NCBI GenBank assembly: GCA_023426145.1
Contig: JAFABG010000002.1
Span: 1 to 64,000 of the forward strand
DNA: 64,000 nucleotides
Reading direction: 5' to 3'
Source of the DNA: Bacteroidota bacterium
GTDB taxonomy: Bacteria > Bacteroidota > Bacteroidia > Bacteroidales > Bacteroidaceae
Shown: one piece after another, positions 50,177 through 59,403 of the stretch
Numbering within the stretch: position 1 is the stretch's first letter
Layout: every line of letters starts with the position of its first letter
Program-made: the position numbers and the translations under genes
Notes under the pieces: model-generated
The model's input: only the letters and a program-made list of their open reading frames with translations
Database searches by the model: none
Told to the model about the DNA's origin: nothing

Positions 50177-51505
50177 ATGAAGAAAATAACACTAGCACTT
50201 TTATCTTTTTTGCTGATTATTGTATTAGGAGGATGTAAGAGCATTACTAAAAAAACAGTCGATGAAAACGTAAAACCTGCTTTGATGTGGTTTGATGCAG
50301 AAGCTAATTTCGAGCGTTTCAGTCATCCTGATTCAATAGATTATTATTTAACTAAAATAAAATCATTGGGATTTACTCATGCTATTGTTGATGTACGCCC
50401 TATTACGGGAGAAGTTTTGTTTGATACAAAATTCGCACCCAAGATGCGTGAATGGGGAGGATATGAGCGCAAAGATTTTGACTATTTGGGACATTTTATC
50501 AAGAAAGCACATCAGTTAGGTATGCAAGTACATGCTTCTCTCAATGTGTTTGTGGCTGGTCATAACTATTTTGATCGTGGATTAGTTTATTCCACTCATC
50601 CCGAATGGGCATCTACAGTATACACTCCTAAAGGGATGATGTCCATCACTAACGAGAAGACTAAATATTCTGCTATGGTAAATCCCATAAATGAAAATTT
50701 TCGCATCCATATATTGAATGTATTGAAAGATTTAGTAAAACTTTACCCTGACTTAGATGGATTAATGTTGGATAGAGTCCGATACGATGGTATTTCGGCA
50801 GATTTTTCTGATATTTCTCGTCACGAGTTTGAAGCATACATCGGACAAAAAATAGCTAAATTTCCAGAAGATATTTTTGAATGGAAAAAAGATTCTAACG
50901 ATAAATATTATCCCGAGCGTGGCAAATATTTCTTGAAATGGATGGAATGGCGTACAAAAAACATTTATGACTTTATGGCACTTGCCAGAAAAGAAGTTAA
51001 AAAGGTAAATCCAAACATTTCTTTTGGAACTTACACCGGGGCTTGGTATCCATCCTATTATGAAGTTGGTGTTAATTTCGCTAGCAATAAATATGATCCA
51101 AGTGTAGATTTTGATTGGGCTACTCCAGAATACAAAAATTATGGGTATGCAGAATTAATTGATCTCTATGCTACTGGTAATTACTATACCGACATCACAA
51201 TTGAGGAATCTTTGAAAAATAAGAAAACCGTATGGAACGAAACCGACTCTCAAGGACAAAGTGGTACATGGTATTCAGTAGAAGGATCATGTAAGAAGTT
51301 GCGGCATATATTGAAAGATAATAAGTTTATGGGAGGTATTTTGGTCGATCAATTTTATGATGATCCTGCGAAACTGTCGAGAACAATTGAAATGAATTTG
51401 AAAGCATCAGACGGATTAATGGTGTTTGACATTGTGCATATCATTAATAAAGGATTATGGAAAGAAGTTGAGAATGGCATGAGAGCTGGAGGAGCTTTAA
51501 AATGA
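50177..51505 (+). CDS. GHL10-like putative glycosidase lipoprotein, second paralogue, 442 aa
   Basis: Lipobox VLGGCKS (Cys near residue 20). Blocks shared with its neighbours: MWFDAEANFERFSHPDSID, FTHAIVDVRPITGEVLFDT, QVHASLNVFVAGHN, DLDGLMLDRVRYDGI, SFGTYTGAWYPSYYEVGVNF. The LDRxRYD block and a TDSQGQSGTWYSVEG loop look closest to the third copy. It is translationally linked to the next gene by an ATGA overlap. Confidence 0.7.
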   Translation: MKKITLALLSFLLIIVLGGCKSITKKTVDENVKPALMWFDAEANFERFSHPDSIDYYLTKIKSLGFTHAIVDVRPITGEVLFDTKFAPKMREWGGYERKDFDYLGHFIKKAHQLGMQVHASLNVFVAGHNYFDRGLVYSTHPEWASTVYTPKGMMSITNEKTKYSAMVNPINENFRIHILNVLKDLVKLYPDLDGLMLDRVRYDGISADFSDISRHEFEAYIGQKIAKFPEDIFEWKKDSNDKYYPERGKYFLKWMEWRTKNIYDFMALARKEVKKVNPNISFGTYTGAWYPSYYEVGVNFASNKYDPSVDFDWATPEYKNYGYAELIDLYATGNYYTDITIEESLKNKKTVWNETDSQGQSGTWYSVEGSCKKLRHILKDNKFMGGILVDQFYDDPAKLSRTIEMNLKASDGLMVFDIVHIINKGLWKEVENGMRAGGALK

Positions 51506-51528
51506 TAACCTTTAACCCCAATATATAT

Positions 51529-54198
51529 ATGAAAAGACTCTCAATGATTTCCCTTCTGTTGTGTATGGGAATAATAGCTTTAGCTAGTGGCAAACCAAAA
51601 GTGATGTGGTTGGATGGTTCTGGCAATTTTCAACGATTTAGCTATCCGGATTCTATTCGTTACTATGTTGAAAAATGTCATGAGGTAGGAATCACTCACT
51701 TAGTATTGGACATAAAAGATAACACAGGTGAAGTACTATATCCCAGCAAATATGCACAACAAAAAAAGAACTGGAAGAATTTTGATCGTCCGGACTTTGA
51801 CTTTATCAATACTTTTATTGAAGCAGCACATGCCCATGGAATGGTCATCTTTGCTGGGATGAATATTTTTGCTGACGGGCAAAACATTGTAAAGCGCGGC
51901 GCTATTTATGATAAACATAAGAAGTGGCAAGCCATAAACTATGTTCCACGCAAAGGGCTATTGCCGGTAACAGAAATAGACGATAAGCCCACTATGTTTT
52001 TGAATCCTGCATTGAAAGAAGTGCAGAAATATGAAATAGACATAGTTAGCGAAGTTGTGAAGAATTATGCTTTTGATGGTGTCATGCTCGATCGTGCTCG
52101 CTATGATTGCATTGATTCTGATTTTTCTCCAGAGTCTCGAAAACTGTTTGAGAAGTTTATAGGTAAGAAGATAGATAGATTTCCAGAAGATATTTTCGAA
52201 TGGCGGCCTAATGCCGAAGGAGGAATCGACCGTGTTGGCGGTCCATACTATCATCAATGGTTGACTTGGAGGGCTTCTGTTATCTATAATTTTATTAAAG
52301 AGGTACGTGCTTCCATTAAGAAAATTAATCCTGATTGCATGTTGGCGGCCTATACAGGCGCATGGTATCCCACTTATTTTGAAGTGGGTGTAAACTGGGC
52401 GAGTCAAAAATATGATGTTAGTAAAGATTTTAGCTGGGCAACACCTGATTATAAAAATTATGGGTTTGCCGAATTGCTAGACTTCTATACAAACGGAAAT
52501 TATTATTGGAATGTATCGCTCGACGATTATTATAAATCATCCGGTAAACATAAAAATGAGACTGACAGTGGATTCTCAACCGGAGAATATTTATGTGTAG
52601 AGGGAGGTTGCAAGTATTCAAAATACTTACTAAAAGATGCTGTTCCGGTATGTGGTGGATTGTATGTTGAAGATTATAAGCGAGATGTTAATCAATTCCA
52701 GAAAGCGATACGCATGAATCTGAAAGAATCAGACGGCGTGATGATTTTTGATATTGTGCATATTATTCGTAATGGATGGTGGAACGAACTGAAAGAAGCA
52801 TTGGATGAAAGTAAACTGGAACAGGCAAGAATGATTACTGGAACCGTAACTTGTGATGGGAAAGGAATAGCCAATGTAGTAGTGACTGATGGACTACGTT
52901 GTGTCATTACCGACAAGAACGGAATTTATCATTTGCCAAATCTCGGAAATACGCGTTTTGTGTATATCACCACACCAGCGGGATATCTGACGGAGCGAGA
53001 CCAGACAATTCCCATATTCTATCAGGAAATCGATTTAAACAAGACAGCCGAATATAATTTTCGCTTGAAGAAGAATACGAAAGACGATAGCAAACATGTA
53101 TTTGTGTTGGAAGCTGATGTACAAGCAGGCTTGAAAGAGCATTGGGATTTGTATGCTCCTATTGTGGATAGTTATAAACAATTAATTGACCAATATACTG
53201 ATCGTGATGTGTTTGGACTCAATTGTGGAGATATATTTTGGGATACACCCGCTACCTTTTTTCCACCTTACATTGAGAAGGCAAATAAATTAGATATTCC
53301 AATATATCGTGCAATTGGTAATCATGACATTGATTGCAACGGAGCTACCCACGAGACGTCTTATCGCACTTTTGAAGGCTATTTTGGTCCTACTCATTAC
53401 TCCTTTAATAAAGGTAATGCTCATTATATTGTTATCAACAACAACTTTTATGTAGGGCGAGAGTACTTTTATATCGGTTATGTCGATGATAACACATTTC
53501 AATGGCTGAAAGAGGACTTATCTTATGTACCCAAAGGCACACTTGTGTTTTTCATGACACATATTCCTACCCGCATAACAGAACAGAAAAGGCCCTTCAA
53601 CTATAACTATGGCATGCTGGCAGGAGAGACTATTAATGCTGAGGCCGTTCATCAATTGTTAGATGGATATGAAACTCATTTTCTTACGGGGCATCTTCAC
53701 TCTAACTCTACTATTGTTTTTAATGATCATCAGATGGAACATAATACGGCTGCCGTGTGTGGTATCTGGTGGCATGCTGATGTGTGTGTAGATGGAACTC
53801 CTCAAGGATATGGAGTTTATGAAGTAGATGGGAATAAGGTGAAATGGTATTATCAAAGTGTTGGTCATCCGAAAGATTATCAATTTCGTGGTTATGGAGT
53901 AGGTACATCGAAAGATTTCCCTAAAGACATCATAGCGAACGTATGGAATTGGGATAAAGAATGGAAAGTTGAATGGTTGGAAAATGGGAAAATTATGGGA
54001 CCAATGACTCAATATACAGGGGTAGATCCTTACGCAAACAAAGTGTGCACGGATAAAAAAAGAACGATGCAAAATTGGATTTCAGCAGCTAATACCGGAC
54101 ATCTGTTTCGTGCTACTCCTAAAAGTCCAAATGCTAAAATTGAAATTAAGGTGACTGACCGATTTGGTCATGTTTTCCTGCAAACCGTTTCTAAATAA
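51529..54198 (+). CDS. Fusion of GHL10-like glycosidase and calcineurin-type phosphoesterase, 889 aa
   Basis: The start at 51529 gives a clean signal peptide (MKRLSMISLLLCMGIIALAS); ATG 51502 in the ATGA overlap is an alternative with a good AGGAGG. Residues about 25-425 are the third GHL10-like domain (FDGVMLDRARYDCI; AAYTGAWYPTYFEVGVNW). A carboxypeptidase-regulatory-like Ig domain follows (ITGTVTCDGKGIANVVV). Then comes the metallophosphoesterase with VLEADVQAG (DxQ), LNCGDIFWD, AIGNHDID, FMTHIPT and GHLHSN, and a C-terminal MetallophosC-like part. All metal-ligand motifs except the first (DxQ for DxH, common in this subgroup) are standard. The fusion couples sugar cleavage to phosphate-ester removal. 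Confidence 0.8.
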   Translation: MKRLSMISLLLCMGIIALASGKPKVMWLDGSGNFQRFSYPDSIRYYVEKCHEVGITHLVLDIKDNTGEVLYPSKYAQQKKNWKNFDRPDFDFINTFIEAAHAHGMVIFAGMNIFADGQNIVKRGAIYDKHKKWQAINYVPRKGLLPVTEIDDKPTMFLNPALKEVQKYEIDIVSEVVKNYAFDGVMLDRARYDCIDSDFSPESRKLFEKFIGKKIDRFPEDIFEWRPNAEGGIDRVGGPYYHQWLTWRASVIYNFIKEVRASIKKINPDCMLAAYTGAWYPTYFEVGVNWASQKYDVSKDFSWATPDYKNYGFAELLDFYTNGNYYWNVSLDDYYKSSGKHKNETDSGFSTGEYLCVEGGCKYSKYLLKDAVPVCGGLYVEDYKRDVNQFQKAIRMNLKESDGVMIFDIVHIIRNGWWNELKEALDESKLEQARMITGTVTCDGKGIANVVVTDGLRCVITDKNGIYHLPNLGNTRFVYITTPAGYLTERDQTIPIFYQEIDLNKTAEYNFRLKKNTKDDSKHVFVLEADVQAGLKEHWDLYAPIVDSYKQLIDQYTDRDVFGLNCGDIFWDTPATFFPPYIEKANKLDIPIYRAIGNHDIDCNGATHETSYRTFEGYFGPTHYSFNKGNAHYIVINNNFYVGREYFYIGYVDDNTFQWLKEDLSYVPKGTLVFFMTHIPTRITEQKRPFNYNYGMLAGETINAEAVHQLLDGYETHFLTGHLHSNSTIVFNDHQMEHNTAAVCGIWWHADVCVDGTPQGYGVYEVDGNKVKWYYQSVGHPKDYQFRGYGVGTSKDFPKDIIANVWNWDKEWKVEWLENGKIMGPMTQYTGVDPYANKVCTDKKRTMQNWISAANTGHLFRATPKSPNAKIEIKVTDRFGHVFLQTVSK

Positions 54199-54204
54199 GA
54201 GCTA

Positions 54205-55635
54205 ATGAAATATTTAAGATATCACTTATGGATGTTTTTTCTGTTGTTCTCGTTGGGCATACAGAGTAAAGTCACGCTAACCTCTATTTGGGGAGATAAT
54301 ATGGTTTTGCAGCAACAATCGGAAGTAATCTTTCGAGGCAAAGCAGCAGCAAATAAAAAAATCGTTGTGAGGACATCATGGGGTCAGCAAAGGGTAACGA
54401 CTAGAAGTGATCGGGATGGTAACTGGGATTTAAAACTTCCTACTCCTGCTGCTGGCGGTCCATATAAAATAACTTTTTCTGATGGTGAGGAGCTTATACT
54501 GAATAACATTTTGATTGGCGAGGTTTGGTTTTGTTCAGGGCAGTCAAACATGGAAATGCCGGTACGGGGATTTCGCGGCCAGCCGGTATATGGTTCACAA
54601 CCTTATATAGTAACAGCCGATCCTAAGCGCAACTTACGCTTATTTACGGTTAAAAGAGACTGGAGTACAACCCCTAAGGAGGAAGGAGTCACTGGTCATT
54701 GGGCGGAATTGTCTCCGAAAGAAGTCGGCGATTTTAGTGCTGCTGCTTATTTTTTCGGTGACTTATTACAACGTTCTTTAGACATTCCTGTAGGGCTCAT
54801 TCATTGTTCCTGGAGTGCTTCGAAAATAGAGACCTGGATGGATAAACAAACGCTGAAACGTTTTCCAGAGGTCGAATTACCCGATGTTAATCAGAGTAAA
54901 TTCGACTGGCCTGCAGGTACGCCTACCTTATTGTGGAATGCGATGGTAAATCCTTGGAAGGGATTTCCGATTAAAGGAGTTATCTGGTACCAAGGAGAAT
55001 CTAATTCTCCTAATCCTGAACTGTATAGAAAGTTGTTCCCCGCCATGGTCACACAGTGGAGAGACTTTTTTAACAATCTCGAAATGCCATTATATTATGT
55101 ACAAATCACCCCATGGCAGGCAGATGGAAAAGACAAACTTGACCGGGCATGGTTCCGTCAGTGTCAGTTAGAACTTATGTCTGAAGTATCCAATGTTGGT
55201 ATGGTCACAACGACCGATGCAGGAAGTGAAAAGTTTATTCATCCTCCTTATAAGATTAAAGTTGGTGAGCGACTAGCATATTGGGCACTAGCAAAAACTT
55301 ATGGTAAAGAAGGGTTTATGTATGCCGGTCCCTTTTATAAAAGCCATCAACTGAAGGGGAATGTAGTAGAAATCACTTTTGAACACGGTGATGAAGGACT
55401 TATTCCTGAGAACCAACGATTAAGGGGATTCGAATTAGTCGATGAGAATGGAAAAATAGTGCCGGCAGAAGCAGAAATTATAAATGGTTCTGCACGCGTA
55501 AAGGTGTGGAATGATTCAGTTTCTCGTCCTGTTGAAGTGCGCTATTGCTTCCGAAATTATAAGGAAGGCGATCTTTTTAATAATGCAGAAATACCTGCTT
55601 CGCCTTTTCGGATAATTGTACAAAATAAAGAATAA
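54205..55635 (+). CDS. Sialate-O-acetylesterase-like esterase (SASA), 476 aa
   Basis: Signal peptide, no lipobox. A beta-rich N-part with SIWGDNMVLQQQSEVIFRGK is the usual beginning of this family. Catalytic-like blocks: FCSGQSNMEMPVRG (Ser near residue 111), IHCSWSASKIETWM and GVIWYQGESNSPN. It would remove O-acetyl groups from sugars in the periplasm. Separated from the previous gene by 6 nt. Confidence 0.85.
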   Translation: MKYLRYHLWMFFLLFSLGIQSKVTLTSIWGDNMVLQQQSEVIFRGKAAANKKIVVRTSWGQQRVTTRSDRDGNWDLKLPTPAAGGPYKITFSDGEELILNNILIGEVWFCSGQSNMEMPVRGFRGQPVYGSQPYIVTADPKRNLRLFTVKRDWSTTPKEEGVTGHWAELSPKEVGDFSAAAYFFGDLLQRSLDIPVGLIHCSWSASKIETWMDKQTLKRFPEVELPDVNQSKFDWPAGTPTLLWNAMVNPWKGFPIKGVIWYQGESNSPNPELYRKLFPAMVTQWRDFFNNLEMPLYYVQITPWQADGKDKLDRAWFRQCQLELMSEVSNVGMVTTTDAGSEKFIHPPYKIKVGERLAYWALAKTYGKEGFMYAGPFYKSHQLKGNVVEITFEHGDEGLIPENQRLRGFELVDENGKIVPAEAEIINGSARVKVWNDSVSRPVEVRYCFRNYKEGDLFNNAEIPASPFRIIVQNKE

Positions 55636-55638
55636 ATT

Positions 55639-57063
55639 ATGAATAGTAATCTACGAGCTTCTTCTTTAGACGCTTTTCGAGGATATGCAATTCTTACCAT
55701 GGTTTTGTCTGGAAGTGTTGCTTGGGGAGTACTTCCAGGTTGGATGTATCATGCTCAGGTGGGGCCTCGCTCTAATTTCATATTCGATGGTTCCATATAT
55801 GGCATCACGTGGGTGGACCTCGTATTCCCATTTTTCTTGTTTGCTATGGGAGCCGCCTTCCCGTTTTCGATAGGCAACAAATACCAAAAGGGGTGCTCCC
55901 ATTGGAGAATAGTGTACGATAGTGTGCTGAGAGGCTTCCGTTTGACTTTTTTTGCAATATACATTCAGCACATTTATCCTTGGGTGGTATCTTCTCCACA
56001 GGACGTTAGATCATGGTTAATTGCCTTAGTCGGCTTTGCACTGATGTTTCCTATGTTCATGAAGATTCCGATGAAAATGCCTGATTATGTGAGAATGCTG
56101 ATTAAAGTAGCAGCCTATACCATAGGTGTGGTCATGTTACTGAACATCACCTATGCTGATGGACGGACGTTTAGCTTGGCATATAGCAACATCATCATTT
56201 TGGTGTTAGCTAATATGGCAATATTTGGTGCTTTGATCTATACATTTACGATAAATAAACCGCTGATTCGCATTGGCATATTGCCATTTATTATGGCAGT
56301 ATTTCTGGGCAGTGAAAATACCGAGTCATGGAATCATGCTATAATGTCGTTTTCTCCTTTAGCTTGGATGTATCAGTTTTCTTACTTGAAGTACTTGTTC
56401 ATTGTTATTCCGGGCACGATTGCCGGTGAGTATCTCTATGAATGGCTTCAAACCAAACGAACAGCTTCTGACACATCTGCTATAGCGAGCAAAGACGAGT
56501 ACAAAAGAATGCCTTGGATACTTTTGCTCACTATTGGGCTCATATTTTTGAATCTATATGGCTTATATATGCGCTATCTACTGCTCAACTTAGCAGGAAC
56601 CATCGTTCTTTTAGGCATACTCTACGTTTTGTTACAGATAGAAGGCAAAAATGCCACTTATTGGTACAGGCTGTTCAAGGCTGGAACTTATCTCATTTTA
56701 TTGGGGCTTGCTTTTGAAGCTTATGAAGGAGGCATACGGAAAGATCCCTCTACCTATAGCTATTATTTTTTGTCGGCAGGCCTTGCATTTATGGCAATGA
56801 TTGCTTTTTCCATGATGTGTGATATTTATTCCTGGAGAAGATTGACCCGCCCACTTGAATATGCTGGTCAGAATCCCATGATTGCGTACGTATCCACTCA
56901 ACTGGTGGTGTTGCCCATATTAAATCTCGCAGGCCTGGGGGCTTATTTGTCTTATTTGGAACAAAATGCATGGCTAGGCTTTTTAAGAGGAGTTGTTGTC
57001 ACTTCTCTGGCTTTACTTATAACTATATTATTTACAAAATTGAAATGTTTTTGGAGGACATAA
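55639..57063 (+). CDS. DUF5009 / heparan-glucosaminide acetyltransferase-like membrane protein, 474 aa
   Basis: Starts with LRASSLDAFRGYAILTMVLS (the DAFRG block of the NolL/HGSNAT-like acyltransferases), then WVDLVFPFFLFAMGAAFPFS. About eleven hydrophobic helices; a late block PLEYAGQNPMIAYVSTQLVV has the family's conserved Asn/Gln residues. Members transfer acetyl groups across a membrane onto glucosamine-like sugars. It could acetylate a deacetylated amino sugar or recycle acyl groups removed by the esterases. Confidence 0.8.
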   Translation: MNSNLRASSLDAFRGYAILTMVLSGSVAWGVLPGWMYHAQVGPRSNFIFDGSIYGITWVDLVFPFFLFAMGAAFPFSIGNKYQKGCSHWRIVYDSVLRGFRLTFFAIYIQHIYPWVVSSPQDVRSWLIALVGFALMFPMFMKIPMKMPDYVRMLIKVAAYTIGVVMLLNITYADGRTFSLAYSNIIILVLANMAIFGALIYTFTINKPLIRIGILPFIMAVFLGSENTESWNHAIMSFSPLAWMYQFSYLKYLFIVIPGTIAGEYLYEWLQTKRTASDTSAIASKDEYKRMPWILLLTIGLIFLNLYGLYMRYLLLNLAGTIVLLGILYVLLQIEGKNATYWYRLFKAGTYLILLGLAFEAYEGGIRKDPSTYSYYFLSAGLAFMAMIAFSMMCDIYSWRRLTRPLEYAGQNPMIAYVSTQLVVLPILNLAGLGAYLSYLEQNAWLGFLRGVVVTSLALLITILFTKLKCFWRT

Positions 57064-57065
57064 TT

Positions 57066-58103
57066 ATGATAATCAGAAGATTGTACTTTGTAGCAACAGT
57101 ATTACTTGCTTTTACCGTATGTTCATGTGGAGGAGAAAGTTATCCGGATCATCCGTGGGAATGGGATCAGGATAATGGAAAAGAGGAAGAGCCCAATCCC
57201 AATATTGTAGAACTGGGTTGGACGGCTGTCGATAATCTTGGTGAACTACCTGATTATATTCAAGTCTATAAATCGCCGGAGACTTTATCCGGTAAAAAGG
57301 CCATAGCATACATTGCTGTTGCTGATATGACAAAAGCGAAATTTGATGTTTTAGGTGATATAGCTTTTTCACAGGTAGCCAATGGCTATGGTGGGAAAAC
57401 GTTGAATACCCCTTCGGAATTTTATGAATCGTCTAAAGCTCCCATAATCATTAATGGTGGTTTGTTTTTTGCCAGTGGCGGATTCTACTACTCACAGAAT
57501 TTGGTGATTCGCGATGGACAGTTATTAGCTCCCAATCAAAATTATTATTCGGAAGATTGGGTTACACTGTGGTATCCCACTTTAGGAGCTTTCTGCCAAA
57601 TGAAAGATGGATCATTCCAGACCACGTGGACCTATCAGGGCTCTGACGGAATCAATTATTGTTATCCAGCGCCTGCAGACAATGATATAAAGAAGACTCC
57701 ACTTTCTGTGCCATCGTCAACTTTTCCTAGTGGAGCTAAAGTATTGGAAGCAACTGCTGGTATCGGAGGAGTTACTGTTTTGCTTCACGATGGAGAAATT
57801 AAAAATACCTATGTACAGGAGATGTTGAATATATCTGCTGCATCCAATCAACCTCGTACAGCTATCGGATATACAACTAATAAAAAAATGATTATCTTTG
57901 TCTGCGAAGGCAGAAATATGACAGAGGGAGTTGCAGGATTAACTACCGCCAACTTGGCCACAGTTATGAAGGATTTGGGCTGTACGGAGGCTTTAAATCT
58001 AGATGGGGGAGGCTCTTCATGTATGCTGGTTAATGGAAAAGAAACAATCAAAGGCAGCGATGGTAAACAGCGCAAAGTGTTGACAGCTGTCGGAATAAAG
58101 TGA
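57066..58103 (+). CDS. Phosphodiester glycosidase (NAGPA domain) lipoprotein, 345 aa
   Basis: The ATG at 57066 gives a lipoprotein signal (TVCSCGGES; Cys near residue 19), so the longer in-frame form from 56970 is unlikely. The NAGPA domain has PIIINGGLFFASGGFYY, NQPRTAIGYTTNKKMIIFVC, then ALNLDGGGSSCMLVNGK, the family signature. NAGPA enzymes cleave GlcNAc-1-phosphodiester-like bonds. This is the strongest clue that the substrate carries a phosphodiester-linked amino sugar. Confidence 0.85.
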   Translation: MIIRRLYFVATVLLAFTVCSCGGESYPDHPWEWDQDNGKEEEPNPNIVELGWTAVDNLGELPDYIQVYKSPETLSGKKAIAYIAVADMTKAKFDVLGDIAFSQVANGYGGKTLNTPSEFYESSKAPIIINGGLFFASGGFYYSQNLVIRDGQLLAPNQNYYSEDWVTLWYPTLGAFCQMKDGSFQTTWTYQGSDGINYCYPAPADNDIKKTPLSVPSSTFPSGAKVLEATAGIGGVTVLLHDGEIKNTYVQEMLNISAASNQPRTAIGYTTNKKMIIFVCEGRNMTEGVAGLTTANLATVMKDLGCTEALNLDGGGSSCMLVNGKETIKGSDGKQRKVLTAVGIK

Positions 58104-58110
58104 AAAAACG

Positions 58111-59181
58111 ATGAAACATTTTCTTGTTATTGCAATGTTGTGCTTGTATGGGGTAACCTTACAAGCACAATTAACCTACCATGACGCATCACAATTTCCT
58201 CTTTTCGGAAAAGCCACTGAAGCTACAGCAACACGTTATGAAAGATTTCCGGATTCATTGAAAAACATCTCTCGGAAACCTCTTTGGAACTTAAGCCGTA
58301 ATTCGGCAGGGTTGGCTATACGTTTCCGAAGTAACTCTACTCAAATAGCTCTGAAATGGGAGGCGCTTTTTAACAATCATATGAATCACATGACGGATGT
58401 CGGAATCAAAGGGCTCGATCTGTATTGTCTTTTGGACAACGGCAGTTGGCGTTTTGTGAACAGTGCCCGTCCTACGGGGAAAACGAATAGTGCAACCATC
58501 ATTGCCAATATGCAGCCTAAAGAAAGAGAGTATATGCTCTACCTTCCTTTGTATGATGGACTTACCTCTTTGTCTATTGGAATAGACTCTTTATCCAATA
58601 TAGATCAGCCTTCAATAGACACTCCCGTTCGCAACAAACCTGTAGTTTTTTACGGTACCAGTATTCTGCAAGGAGCCTGTGCGTCTCGGCCCGGAATGGC
58701 GCATACCAACATCATTTCACGGCGGTTGAACCGTGAGTGCATAAATCTGGGATTTAGTGGAAATGCATTGCTCGATCTGGAAGTGGCGAAGGTCATGACA
58801 GAAGTTGATGCTGGTGTTTTCGTACTCGATTGTGTACCCAACGCCTCTGTTGAACAAATGAATGAACGATTGATCACTTTCTATCGTATCCTTCGAGATA
58901 AACATCCAGACACGCCTATTGTGTTTATAGAGGACCCCGACTTTGCACATGCACTTTTCGATCAAAGAATAGCTCGCGAAGTGAAGAGAAAAAATGAAAC
59001 GCTAAATGAGATCTTTAATGCTCTAAAGAAACAAGGAGAAAAGAAAATATACCTCATTCACTCCAAAAACATGATAGGCCACGATGGTGAAGCCACAGTA
59101 GATGGCATTCATTTCACTGACTTAGGCATGATGAGGTATGCTGACTTTGTCTGTCCCGTCCTTCGAAAAGTAATAAAATAA
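58111..59181 (+). CDS. SGNH/GDSL-type esterase with beta N-domain, 356 aa
   Basis: Signal peptide (MKHFLVIAMLCLYGVTLQAQ). An N-terminal beta-sandwich-like domain (residues about 25-170) is followed by a GDSL_3 catalytic domain with VFYGTSILQGACASRPG (Ser in the GTS block), NLGFSGNALLDLE and DGIHFTDLGM (Asp-x-x-His). This two-domain layout is common in periplasmic carbohydrate esterases. It ends the compact gene set and precedes a large hairpin. Confidence 0.8.
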   Translation: MKHFLVIAMLCLYGVTLQAQLTYHDASQFPLFGKATEATATRYERFPDSLKNISRKPLWNLSRNSAGLAIRFRSNSTQIALKWEALFNNHMNHMTDVGIKGLDLYCLLDNGSWRFVNSARPTGKTNSATIIANMQPKEREYMLYLPLYDGLTSLSIGIDSLSNIDQPSIDTPVRNKPVVFYGTSILQGACASRPGMAHTNIISRRLNRECINLGFSGNALLDLEVAKVMTEVDAGVFVLDCVPNASVEQMNERLITFYRILRDKHPDTPIVFIEDPDFAHALFDQRIAREVKRKNETLNEIFNALKKQGEKKIYLIHSKNMIGHDGEATVDGIHFTDLGMMRYADFVCPVLRKVIK

Positions 59182-59210
59182 GAAGCAATTTATCGAGCTT
59201 TTTGTAAGTA

Positions 59211-59251
59211 AATATAGTGATACTATACGTATAGGATAGTATCACTATATT
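59211..59251. terminator. Large hairpin at the end of the locus
   Basis: Perfect 15-bp arms (59211-59225 and 59237-59251; AATATAGTGATACTA and its complement) with an 11-nt loop. No long T-run follows. It lies 30 nt after the last gene of the compact set and probably ends or stabilises its mRNA. Confidence 0.65.
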
Positions 59252-59356
59252 ACTATTATAGTGTTTCTATATCACCTCGATAGTGTCATCATCGTAGTGA
59301 AATAAAATGAAAGGTACAATATGCCTGCTTTTTTTCAGACTCTTTTTGAATAATCA

Positions 59357-59388
59357 TTGAACTTTCTGACAAAAAAAGAATATCTTTA
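59357..59388 (+). promoter_or_regulatory. Possible promoter for the GH2 gene
   Basis: TTG (59357-59359), 21 bp, TATCTTTA (59381-59388; one base off TAnnTTTG). It would start transcription just before the GH2 start codon. Confidence 0.4.
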
Positions 59389-59403
59389 CTCCGTTAATTT
59401 CTA

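Noticed and set aside
56970..57065. Longer start for the phosphodiester glycosidase
   Set aside because: This would overlap the preceding membrane-protein gene by about 90 nt and bury the lipoprotein signal; ATG 57066 gives a clean signal peptide.
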